Shown in pieces: positions 21,731-31,760 of a stretch of 64,000 nt of DNA. The notes under the pieces were generated by a model. The model was given only the letters and a program-made list of their open reading frames with translations, was not told the DNA's origin and did no database searches. A program made the position numbers and the translations under genes. Location of the stretch: positions 197,701,809-197,765,808 of the forward strand of contig JAUMIR010000002.1 in NCBI GenBank assembly GCA_030847615.1, given 5' to 3'. The number at the start of each line of letters is the position of its first letter. Position 1 is the first letter of the stretch. The DNA is from Gambelia wislizenii (taxonomy: Eukaryota; Chordata; Lepidosauria; Squamata; Crotaphytidae).

Positions 21731-22739
21731 TTCTAAACAATGGTCAATGAAAAGTACTATCTGATCTTTAACTATTAAATCTTAATTATTCAATCAATTG
21801 CTTATAAAATTAATTTATGTCAATCTGTTAATTAATTGTTAGGAGATGTAGTATCTTGCAAAGTTGATATTCATTAGTAATTATTTGAAAATTTACCCCT
21901 CCCAACAATTAATTACCACGCTTGCTCACAATAATCAATAACAATTATAATAGGTATTATAGCAATCAATTACTACAATTAATTATATAGATATGTTACC
22001 ACTGCAATCAATTACCTAATTATGTAGATACAATTAACTATATAGATATGTTATTTTTCTGATTCTTCTTATATTCTTCTTATATTCTTCTCATATGCTC
22101 TATATCCAGATCTCACAATCCCACAAATTTCAGCAATGTTACCAACTTATACTACTATACAGATTTAATCATGAAAGTTAGACATATATATTACAGCCCC
22201 AAACAAAGATCTGGCTAATTCTTACCAACCAAACCACTCACACATAGCTTTGGGTTTCCTTTAACAATTCGAATTTTAGCCCCTTACAACTTAGACTTAG
22301 TGAACTTAGGCTTCTTCTTTCTTTCTTTCCTTCTTTCTTTCTTCTTCACTCTTTCTCTCTTTTTTCCTTTTCTTTTCCTCTTACTATTTTCCCTTTCTTA
22401 TTCTAATTTCACCATATATTCCAACTATTACTTGACTACATTATACTCCAAACCAAGCAGATAACTAGCACTTTAGGGCTTATACAAGCTAAAGTAAGCT
22501 TCTCTTGCAATTTGAATTTAAGCCCCACACTTAATAATATATTAAATCCTTCCTAGACTTACCAAATTTAAATAATAAATAATAAAACAATCAAAGTAAA
22601 CTTAGATGTCTTCTTCTTTCTTCTTTCTTCCACTCCTCTTGTTTCTTTCTTCTTTTCCCTCAAGCTTTAGTCCCAATGTGTCTGCTACCGTTCTTATTCC
22701 TCTCCTGAGTCTCTGATGTTTCTTTCTTTCAGTGGCACA

Positions 22740-23035
22740 TAGGATCATGTTTTGGGAAAATCCTGGGCCCCTGGAAAGCATTTTGGGATATTTTAAAGCA
22801 AAAATATTTTTTTTGGATTTTTTTTGTGTGTGCAAAATTTCATTTTGACTTTTGGGGGGAGGGGTCCAGGGTGCTCCAAGTATATGGAAATGCTCTCAAC
22901 ACCCCTTAGATATTATTTTGGGGCATTTTAGATAAAAAAAATGTTTTTCAAATTCCCCCCTCAAAAAAATATTTTTGACCCATAAGGGGGCTGGAGGCCC
23001 ACAAAAATGTTTGTCCACCCCTGCTTTAAATGGTC
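22740..23035. mobile_element. Possible hAT-like right end, T/A-rich
   Basis: The segment ends 'gtttgtccacccctgct', the complement of AGCAGGGGTGGACAAAC, which resembles vertebrate hAT termini. The left end was not found. The body is unusually rich in T, A and G homopolymer runs. Confidence 0.35.
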
Positions 23036-23394
23036 ACTGCATGCATGAAAGCTGTTGCTAAAAGATCAGCAAGGTCAAAAAGTTCCTTCCAACAGGATTT
23101 ATTGCAAAATGGTAACTTACATAACTATATTACTCTGAAGATAAATGTCCTGAAAAGAGGGAGTCCACAGAACTATTTGTCCTGTATATTATCATTGTCT
23201 CCAGCATCCTGGTGAATCAACCAGTGACATGTCATTTTTTGTCCTGTCCATTTCTTGGCCTGTCTTTTTGGGAGAGACCAGTCCCTTCAACTGGAACAAC
23301 CTCTCATTCCTTCCTGTCTTAACAACCTGGCAGTGTATGTATGTGTGCTTCATTTTCCAAGTGGAGAAACATTGAACCTACCAATTCCCAAAAG

Positions 23395-25495
23395 CATAAC
23401 TCCAACATTCACTGAATTTCTACATAAGTCCAACAGAACTGATCCAGCGGCCATTATTTCTTTAGATGCTGAGAAGGACTTTGATAAAAATTTATTGGAG
23501 GTTGGGGTTTCCTAAAATATTTTTTGAAAACGATTAAATTTTTGCATTCTTTACTGAGGGTGAGAGTAATGACTAATGCTCTACTTTCATCTTTATTTTT
23601 TACATTGAAATGAGGTACTAGACAAAGGCGTCCAATTCCCCACTGATATTTAATCTATGCTTGGAACCTTTTGCATGTGCTATCAAACAAAATTCTAGTA
23701 TCAGTGGTTTTGTGTTTGCTGGCTTAGAATTTTAAAATGCTCTTTATGCAGATGGCTTTTTGGTATTATCTCAAAGCATCAAGATCCCAGTTTTGAGGAA
23801 ACTGATCAATAATTTTGGTAAAATATCCAGCTATTCAATTAACTGATCTAGATTGGAAATAATGCCAGTCAGAGGCAAGATAGACCTCAGTACTTTTTCA
23901 AAATGACAGTTTTGATACTGTCCAAAATCTACCACCACTTAGGTATAATTACTTCCAGAGATGTATCCCAGATTATTAAACTAAATATAACCAAGGCCCC
24001 GTTTACACAGCAAAATATTCCCTTAAATAAATAGCTAAGATTCCTAATTGTTCCTACACATCGCGCCACAGTATCGCCTCATTCAAAAACTCAAAAGTAG
24101 AGTGATAGCGGATTTCGCTACTTTTCCTGACTTTTTTGAAAAGTAGCGTGACTTAGTGCATTATTGATTGTGTGAATTACCACTTTGGAAAAGTCTGTGT
24201 GAACTACCAGCAATCTTTCCAATATAGTCACAGCAGGGCTGCACTGTGATTGGTTGGGCTGCCCAAGGAGGGGATGGGCTTGCAAGAGATGGAGGAGCCT
24301 GAAATGAAAAGATCCAGCCCCTGTTGTTTTCAGCCACTTAAAAAATCCAGCAAGCTGTCTGCAGCTTGCTTGGCTATGTGTGTGAGAGAGAGAGAAAGAG
24401 AGGGAGGGAGATTGAATAGCGATGGGCTCCTCCAGCTGTTCGTGCGCTTGCACTCCTCTGATCGCATTTGTGTGTATGAGAGAGAGAGGGAAAGACAGGG
24501 AGAATGGGTGAGGGGAAGGGGGCTTGATGGGGGGGAATAGCTCCTCTGTGGCTGAAAGGGCTTTTGGAAGAAGAGTCATGAAAACTAGCAGGCATTCCTT
24601 AGCTTTTGCTAAGGCATGGAAACTAGCAGGCATTCCTCAGAGGAGGGAAAGATCCGAGCACTTTCTCTCTCTCTCTTTCTTTCCCTCCCTCCATGTCATC
24701 TTCCCCCAGATGTGCTTGGGAGGCCACGGCGCCACCACCTTTGCCTGTCTGAACCAGAAAGCGAAAAAATAAACAGAGCAACCAATTTCCCAATAAATCA
24801 TCTAAACTACCCGGCACTGGTGCGAAAAAGTGCTAAAGTGCAAACTATCGCAATAAAACTGCTGTGTAACTGAGCCCCAAGTTAATAAAATATGTTACAG
24901 AAGATCTGGAGAGATGGGCAGGTTTAAAGTTGGGTTTATGTGGAGAAATAAATATACTTCAAATGAACATGATACCTACAATTCTTGATGTTATTCATGA
25001 AATTCCTTTACTAATATATCCTGCAAGTGTTTCCAAAATTTAATACATTTTAAGGCAATTTTTGAGGGGGAGGGGAGAGGCTCTTCTCATCCCAGAATAT
25101 CAATGGAAAGGAAGCAACTTCCAATTAAAGAAGGTGGGTTTGGTTTCCCATACCTTCCAAAATACATTGGGCATATTTGCTATCTTGTACTAAATTTTGG
25201 AGTTCTTTACCTTTAACTAATTGGATGGCATTAGGTTCTCAATTTGATCCATTTGCTCATGCTAAACTGACCCTATGAGGAAATCCTGATTAAAAGATTG
25301 GTGGGGGGGGGCATTTGTATGGAAGACATGGGCAGAAAATGGGATTTCTACTTTAAACCAATTATTAGGTGTTGATTATGAGTTTCTGTCCTTTGCAATT
25401 TTGCAAGATCATTTTACTCTACCCACAACAGCCAAATGGCAATATTTACAATTACAACATTTGTTACAATCTAGATTTGGCCCTGCAGCCTTTAG
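23395..25495 (+). pseudogene. Tx1-like L1 LINE, ORF2 fragment, decayed
   Basis: Translation in changing frames gives reverse-transcriptase landmarks in order: 'AIISLDAEKDFD' (about 23453; the usual form is DAEKAFD), a 'GTRQR' block (23610), and an 'LYADG' box (23740; the catalytic YADD decayed to YADG). Next come 'NFGKISSYSIN' (23810) and, after the insertion, 'LERWAGLKLGLCGEINIL' and 'PEYQWKGSNFQLKKVGL', the thumb and C-terminal segment. It ends near 'FLSFAILQDHFTLP'. The blocks are those of Tx1/L1-clade ORF2. Many stops and shifts make it an old copy. It is split by a TIR element at 23995-24877. Confidence 0.75.
23995..24877 (+). mobile_element. TIR element H1, 3-bp TSD (CAA), in the Tx1-like LINE
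   Basis: The 17-bp ends GGCCCCGTTTACACAGC and the complement of GGGCTCAGTTACACAGC are flanked by CAA (23992-23994, 24878-24880). Removing the element and one CAA restores a continuous LINE frame across the junction. Its 883 bp have no transposase. A GA-rich tract and an ATTGG box near 24250 are seen. H2 (27448-29764) and H3 (41490-42592) are relatives. A 3-bp duplication with GC-rich then GTTTACAC ends is compatible with PIF/Harbinger, but CAA and TCA targets are not the usual TWA. Confidence 0.8.
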
Positions 25496-26104
25496 TGCAC
25501 AGCCAAGTGAGCAAGTGGAGAAGCGGAAGGAGGCCACATTAATGCTTGATTACCTGGTATGCTAGAAGTTGCTGTTAATATAAAATGGGGATTAGCACTC
25601 CATGGCCTGTAGGTGACATACAGCCCTTGTCCATTCTTCTGTGGCTTACAGTGGTCCTTCTGCTGAACAGCTAATGTTCGCAGGTGCCAACCCTGACATC
25701 TACACCACCAAAACCATCATTTCTTCTTCCCCTTCTGTTGCTTCAGAACCGAAGATGAAGCTTTGCCTGGACGTTTTGAAGAGCTCTATTGCTTTGCCTG
25801 CAATCCCAAAGGGCTCTGTGGTGGAACCATAGAGAACTACCACAGTTCTCAATGTGGTTCAGAACTACCACACAGAGAACAGCATAAAGAATCACCATAA
25901 TGGCAGCAGCAAATTTGGCAGGAGGGCATCGCCTAGCAGCGTCCCTGCCCCCTCAGGGGTTTTGAGGTAGCGCAATACAGCCCTACAACCTTGGGAAGTT
26001 GTCCATTCCCTGACATGAAAAGAGAGCTGACTGTGCATTCTCAGCATTATGCTCTCCCCTTTTATATTATCTATATTATGTCATATTATATTAGACAGCG
26101 TATT
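25496..26104. other. Unannotated DNA
   Basis: No gene recognised. A short inverted arrangement of 'gaactaccacag' and 'gaactaccacac' with 'gttct' lies at about 25835-25885. Confidence 0.4.
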
Positions 26105-26217
26105 TATTTATTGTATTCATTTCTATCCCACCTTTCCCTTGAGCTGGGACTCAAGGTAGCTTACAAATGTTAAAACAGACACAAATAAAAACATATAGAT
26201 AGAAACAAAAACAAAGG
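26105..26217 (-). mobile_element. L2-type LINE 3' tail fragment
   Basis: The plus-strand string 'tctatcccacctttcccttg' followed by 'aggtagcttacaaatgttaa' is the complement of a LINE L2/CR1-type 3' terminus, also seen at 44276-44400. Only the tail remains. Confidence 0.6.
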
Positions 26218-26219
26218 TA

Positions 26220-26563
26220 CAGGTTGAGTATCCCTTATCTGAAATGCTTGGGACCAGAAGTGTTCCGTATTTTGGGGTTTTTGGGGGGGATTTTGGAATA
26301 CTTGCATATACATAATGCGGTATCTTGGAGTTAGGACCCAAGTCTAAATACAAAATTCATTTATGTTTTACATACACTTTATACACATAGCCTAAAGGTA
26401 ATTTTATACACAATATTTTTCATAATTTTGTGCATGAAACAAAGTTTGTGTACACTGAACCATCAGAAAGCAAAAGCATCACTATCTCAGCCACCCATGT
26501 GGACAAGCTTGGATTTTTGAATATTTCAGATTTTGGAATTCTAGAAAAGGGATACTCAACCTG
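26220..26563. mobile_element. Tigger-type element, complete MITE-like copy
   Basis: The 15-bp termini CAGGTTGAGTATCCC are inverted at both ends and flanked by TA (26218-26219, 26564-26565). The 344-bp interior, e.g. 'gaacatcagaaagcaaaagc' type sequence at 26456-26478 and 'agccacccatgtggacaa', closely recalls mammalian Tigger7/MER44-like repeats from memory. No transposase frame. Confidence 0.8.
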
Positions 26564-26565
26564 TA

Positions 26566-27447
26566 TTTTTCAAATATAATTGAGCTGTCTAAAGCATTAA
26601 CATGATTTAAAAGATATCCATTAATATATTTATTATTTTATATTATCTGAAGCACAGACTTTCCTGTTACTTCCAGTTCTTCATTTCAGACTGCATCTCC
26701 CAGCAAGTAGTGCTCCAAACCCCTTAGGTTACAGGCAAGATGGAAAGAATGCCCATAGATTTTGCTTGAGGTGACCTTCATGCTTTTAAGAGTTAACTAC
26801 TCTGATGCAAATGTCTAGCACAGCAGAGAGTGAGACACTGAAGATCATTCACAACTTGAGCCCTTATATTTGCTGTGTTAACTTTGCTGCAGGAATTTTG
26901 CCCGCCCCTTTCCTTTGGGTGCCTAAATTGTATTGCTAAATGCTCAGCTGACATTTTAAGTTACTGAAATGCTGGAAACTTGGGGACTGAATCAAAATTT
27001 CAATGGGAGTAGAATTCTTATTTAGGGGGTAATGCTCTCAAAACCCCCCCCCACCTGGTTCCTCATTTTTGCTGAGTTTTTCTGTATTGGTGTTTTCTTC
27101 CTGCTTAGGTTTTGAAAAAGTTGATTTTAATTGAAAAACATCCTTGGTAAATACAACAAAGAGTGGGAATTGTGCACAGCAGGGGATGGAGCAGGGAAGA
27201 AAAGCTGTCCAGTTTTTCCTCTTTGCTCCTTGTCTGCTGAGAAATCTAATGTATTTTCCCCCTCACAGCTGGGAAATCAGTGAGATGAGAAAGGTTAGGA
27301 CCCAAAACACAGGAAGGGAAAGAATTAAGCACTCCCTGTTCCCCCACCCTTGCTATTCTTCTTTCCACTCTCAGGACCAGCCTGTTGTCTCGCAGCAATC
27401 ATGTTGAAGCAAACAGGGACATACCAGTTTGAAAACAATCACTATCA
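26566..27447. other. Unannotated DNA
   Basis: No gene or repeat terminus recognised. There is a C-run near 27044-27053 and some AT-rich sequence. The open frame 27144-27407 has no identifiable domain. Confidence 0.4.
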
Positions 27448-27617
27448 GGTGCCGTTTACACGATGGAAATGTCCCGGGAAGAATTCGTGTCGATCCCTGG
27501 CAGTTTACATGTACATTGGGTCGGGTATGTGATTTTCGGAAGGGGGCCCACCTTTTATCCCTCAACCTGCGGGACTTCCAGTCCCGTGGTTTGTGCCGGT
27601 TTTTAAAAAAGTCACTG

Positions 27618-28544
27618 GAGTCCCCGATGCTATTTAACATCTATATGAAGCCGCTGGGAGAGATAATTCGGAGGCATGGAATGCGGTGTCATCAGTACGC
27701 TGATGACACCCAGGTATATTTCTCCATGTCTCGGTCATCAGCTTCGACTTCAGATGGCGTCTCTCCCCTCAATGATTGTCTTAAAGCAGTAATGGACTGG
27801 ATGAGGAAAAACAAATTGAGACTGAATCCAGACAAAACGGAGGTACTAACAGTTACAGGCCCGAAACCAGGTCTGGGAATACAACTTCCAGTCCTGGATG
27901 GAACTACACTCTCCTCCAAGGACTGTGTTCGCAGTCTGGGGGTGCTCCTGGACCCGACGCTCCAGATGTCTAATCAAGTAAATGTGACAGTCAGGAGTGC
28001 CTGTTATCAACTTCGGCTGATACGCCAGCTGCGCCCTTGCCTGGAAACTAGGGTCCTTGAAACTGTGGTACATGCACCGGTAACCTCCCGTCTGGATTTC
28101 TGTAATGCGCTCTACATGGGGCTACCCTTGTGTTTGACTCGGAAACTTCAACTAGTTCAGAACATGGCAGCCAGGTTGATTTCTGGCGCTTCCAGAAGAG
28201 AGCATATAACACCTGTGCTAAAAGCTCTCCACTGGCTGCCTATTAGTTTCCGGGCACAGTACAAGGTGTTGGTTATAACCTTTAAAGCCCTACATGGCTT
28301 GGGTCCAACTTATCTCCGGGACCGCCTCCTTCCGTACGACCCTCCCCGCGCACTTCGGTCCTCTGGGAGGAATCTGTTACAGCCTATGAAAACAAGGCTG
28401 TCGGTGACCTCCCAGAGGGCCTTTTCTGCTGCCGCTCCCAGATTATGGAATGGCCTGCCGGACGAGATCCGTCTTATTACCACCTTAGACAGCTTTAAAA
28501 AAGCTGTCAAGACGGATCTTTTCCAGCAGTCTTTTCCTGAATAA
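27618..28544 (+). pseudogene. L2 reverse transcriptase C-terminal part, frame open but truncated
   Basis: About 309 codons stay open. The catalytic motif is YADDTQVY (near 27695), followed by 'LNPDKTEVL' and 'SLGVLLDPTL' (RT palm/thumb), then the LINE-typical C-terminal blocks 'LDFCNALYMGLP', 'QLVQNMAARLI', 'LHWLPISFRAQYK' and 'SAAAPRLWNGLP'. The endonuclease and the N-terminal RT motifs are missing, so it cannot act by itself. The upstream open frame back to 27429 belongs to H2, not to the LINE. Confidence 0.85.
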
Positions 28545-28808
28545 CTATCCCGGCCCAAGACTCGGCTGTCCTTTCCAAGCGGCAACTAGATTTTTTAACC
28601 ATTGTATGTTTTAATTTTTGTCTTTTTAATTTATATATTTTTAATTGTTGTATGTTTTTAATCTTCTATAATTTAATATTATTTTAAGGGGTGGGTGGGT
28701 TAGGGTACTGGGACTATGGAGTTTTTATACTGTAAGCCGCCCCGATTGCGTTGCAGAGGGGCGGGATAGAAATAAAATTTTATTATTATATTATTATTAT
28801 TATTAGAG
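27618..28808 (+). mobile_element. L2-type LINE, 5'-truncated, young copy
   Basis: It begins abruptly in the RT domain at 'SPMLFNI' and runs to a complete 3' end: stop at 28542-28544, a T-rich 3' UTR, the terminal 'taagccgccccgattgcg' block and an (ATT)n tail. The near-identical sequence at 59806-60290 shows the family was recently active. It inserted into element H2. Confidence 0.85.
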
Positions 28809-29767
28809 GATTCAGAAAATCGGAAATGTAAACAGCCTGGGACAAAATATCTCGGTACTAGGGGATGGCTGGAAATGGTGACTGGGGGAGGGCTTAGAGA
28901 TCAGCGACCAGAAAAGGAGGGGTCAGTCACCCATTCAACAGATCCAGCCTCACCAGCTGAAAACAAAGGCATCCCTTCCAGCTGCACGAAGGTTGATGTG
29001 TGTGTGTGCGCGTGCGCGTGTACTCAATCACCTTTTTAAATGGATTTCTACACTGCAAACCCTTCAGCTTTACCTTTTCCTCTACTGCATGTTACAGAGA
29101 GATCGTGGTGGGCAGAGGGTCGCCCATTCATCCCCTGCCTTGATCACCTCCCTGGGTTTGAATGGGCACAGTAAAATATTCCAGCCTCTGAGCGAATGAA
29201 CACCCTTTAATTCCCCCTCTCTGTGTCTGTGTCTTTCAAAACGCCTGTCTGTAGCTGGCTTGAAACCTAAACTCTGCTGCTAAATCTCTGCTGTAAGGGT
29301 TAACATTTTAAAGAGGCAAGGAAACCCAAGCCTCCCCCCCTCACTCGGCTTGATTTCAAAAGGAAAGTCCTGCATCTGAGCGAAAGATCTCAGTCTGGGT
29401 CTTTCAAAATGCTTTCTACCTCTGATTAAAGAGTTAACATTTTAAAGAGACAGGAGAAACACAAGCGTCTGCCCCCTCTCCCCCCCCAGCCAGCCAATAG
29501 CATTGCTCGTGGCGCGGAACTCTAAAGGAAGTGCATCACCGAGGTTGTGAAAACACGAGTAATCGCATCCTTGATTGACAGCCAAAAAAACAACAACCCC
29601 TAAAACCTAAAAAAACCCCAGAACTTTGGATGTGTAAATATCAGTCACGGGACCACCCGGAATATCCAGATCAGTGACATAAATCGTATAAACAGTGAGG
29701 GATGGATTCGTGATCACAAAGTCACGGTAAGCACCGCAACAATTTCTGTCGTGTAACTGGCACCTCA

Positions 29768-30779
29768 TACTTCTCTGCAATCTTGCTATTATGCTGCTTT
29801 GGCAATCTATGGTCATGTGCTCACTCTTCCACTCTGTCTCACTAACCCCACCTTCCTCCCTGTGTATGCCCTACCCAGTACTTGCGTGCCCTTTGATTTT
29901 TTTTATTTTTGCCACACTAGCACAATTATGGCAAAATGATGAAATCAAATAAAATAATTAAAATAAAAGGAAAACAGAGTGAAACCAACCTTGGGAACAG
30001 CAAAGGGGAGAGGAGGAGAATCATACCCACTCACACCACATGATTGCCAGAATATTGGAACTGCAGCAGAAGGGACTAGAGGCAGTAATGGAACAGCAGT
30101 GATATTGGGAGCCATTGATGGATTTTTCCCATCAGTGAAAAGATGTGCTCCACCAACAGTTGAAATGCAAAGCAGCAACAGGAGAGCCGTGATGTTGTGT
30201 GGTAAATACTGGCCAAAGACACTATTACCTGCTGTAATTGCAACAAACCCAGTCTCATGTGATAAAGTCCCCAGTTACAGCTTGTGAGTCAGCTTTTCAT
30301 TTTCAAAACATCAACAAAACCCTAACCAGCTGGCAGAAAGAAGCATGGAACTGAGAGCCACGAGTAGATTGAGTCTTATGCTGACCATGTTAAAACATTG
30401 CCACAGTTATTTTCAACTGTCTGCCTGCAGAGAATATTTTCCAAGGTGAGCTCTTTGCTGTGTAACAAGGCTATCCATTATTTGCAGAGGATGCCTGGGG
30501 ATGGATGGGTTGAATCACAAACAGTGAAGCCTTGAGTATGTGAAGGTATGATAGTTGCTTCCTCAGACAGAAACTGGGAGGTGTGATTAATACCGGTATG
30601 TTGCCTGTAATCAAATAGGTTTGGAGCATTGGGCCACATGTTTTTCTTGCTGTCAGAACAACTGTGGATCTCTCTACCTGTCTACTCAGAAGTAGTCTGC
30701 CTGAATTCAGCCAGTTCCCCCTTTAATCATGTTTATTGAAATTTATTTATTTATTTATTATTCATTTACCACAATATCT
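29768..30779. other. Unannotated DNA with a CT tract at the right edge
   Basis: No exon recognised. The plus frame 29979-30287 has no known domain. Simple (TTTA)n and (CT)n tracts lie at 30740-30805. Confidence 0.4.
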
Positions 30780-31285
30780 TTATCCCTCTCTCTCTCTCTC
30801 TGGCTTTTCTTTGCAAACGAAGATTCAGGAAGGACTCATCCTGCGCTTTCTGCAAGCGCGCTGATGACTAAAAAGGCCAATCCGAGATAAACAAGTCCGG
30901 TTGCAGAAAGCACAGCAGAAGGTCTCCTTGGGTGATGTTTCCGGGTTGTGATTCTTTCTGTGTTGTCGTTTCTCTTCAAGACTTGTTCGGCGTGAGTTCT
31001 CAAATAAGGTTGCAGCATTGTGGATAGTGTGTCTCCATGCCTCCCGATGTGAGGCCAGGGCGAACCATTGTTGGTGATCAATTTGGCCAAGCCTGAGATG
31101 TTGTTTCAAGGAGTCCTTGTATCGCTTTTTTGGAGCGCCCCTCTTATGCTGACCCGTGGCAAGTTCACCGTAGAGTAGTATTTTTGGGAGGTGATGGTCC
31201 TCCATCCTAGAAACGTGCCCCTGCCCAGCGCAGCTGTGTTCTCAATATCATGGCCTCAATGCTGGTGATCCCTGCTTGCTCAAGG
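30780..31285 (-). mobile_element. LINE fragment, ORF C-terminus with zinc finger
   Basis: The minus-strand frame 31205-30825 encodes 'LPKILLYGELATGQHKRG', an Arg/Lys-rich helical region ('RYKDSLKQHL'), 'WRHTIHNAATLFE', and a C-terminal finger CAFCNRTC...SHQRAC. The last third is the same sequence as 14327-14598. This C-terminal layout is known from non-LTR retrotransposon ORFs, but the clade is not certain. The 5' part is truncated near 31285. No clear target duplication was found. Confidence 0.75.
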
Positions 31286-31482
31286 GTACTTTACTTTACT
31301 GCTTTAAGGTACTTTACTTTAAGGTACTGTGTACTTTAATGCACTTCCATATGCACAATGGTCCCAAATGTACACCTCCACTGATCCGGTAGTGCATGTC
31401 CAAAAAAAATAAATAAAAAAATAACTCCACATGCATAGCACAACTTACACCTAAGTATGTCAGTAACAGGTTGCCAGCCTGT

Positions 31483-31757
31483 GAACTATGAGACGTGGGG
31501 GAATGCGGCACAAAACCGCATCCCAAACCACATCAGAAGAATGCAACAAAGAACAGAAAGGGTGACATTACCAGAGGCCCACATCCTTCAGCCTTTCCAG
31601 GGCTGTCAATTAGCTAAGCCCGTCAATAAAAAAGGGATGCCTTATTCACGCTCAGGCTACGCCCCCAGAATGGCTGAAGGATGCAGGTGTCTGGTAATGT
31701 CGCCCTTTCTGTTCTTGTAGCATTCTGACGCAGTTTTTGCTGCATCTGATAAAGTCC
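31483..31757. mobile_element. Fold-back element E5, 3-bp TSD (TGT)
   Basis: The right end is the complement of GGACTTTATCAGATGCAGC. The left end is the eroded GAACTATGAGACG. TGT flanks both (31480-31482, 31758-31760). The interior is 275 bp and pairs imperfectly. It is the sister of E3, sharing 'cagtttttgctgcatctgat' and an inner arm. Inner boxes ATTACCAGA near 31568 and complement TCTGGTAAT at 31690 are seen, 82 and 55 bp from the terminal boxes. Confidence 0.8.
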
Positions 31758-31760
31758 TGT

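Larger units (their letters stand above)
16753..22730 (-). mobile_element. L1-type LINE, near full length, 3' end lost
   Basis: The minus-strand order is 5' UTR-like A/G-rich sequence (about 22730-21731), ORF1 (21730-20642), a 98-bp spacer, then ORF2 from 20543. ORF2 runs through endonuclease, reverse transcriptase and a C-terminal Cys/His segment before it is cut at 16753 by the element ending at 16750. ORF2 carries several frameshifts and stops and one 241-bp insertion (E4). The 5' boundary is estimated from where the A/G-rich sequence ends. The missing 3' end is not found on the far side of the GC-rich element. Confidence 0.85.
27448..29764 (+). mobile_element. TIR element H2, 3-bp TSD (TCA), split by a young L2
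   Basis: The ends GGTGCCGTTTACACG and the complement of GGTGCCAGTTACACG are flanked by TCA (27445-27447, 29765-29767). Without the nested L2 (about 27618-28808) it is about 1.1 kb. The right part shares blocks with H1 ('gatccagcc', 'cagctgaaaacaaagg' against the H1 'ttttcagcc'). A purine/pyrimidine-alternating TG/CG run lies at 28998-29022. No transposase frame remains. Confidence 0.75.

Noticed and set aside
24118..24633. Frames in the middle of H1 (up to 171 residues) as a possible transposase
   Set aside because: They contain Ser/Leu or Arg/Glu runs caused by GA/CT tracts and no DDE-type or zinc-finger motif, and the frames are not shared with H2 or H3.
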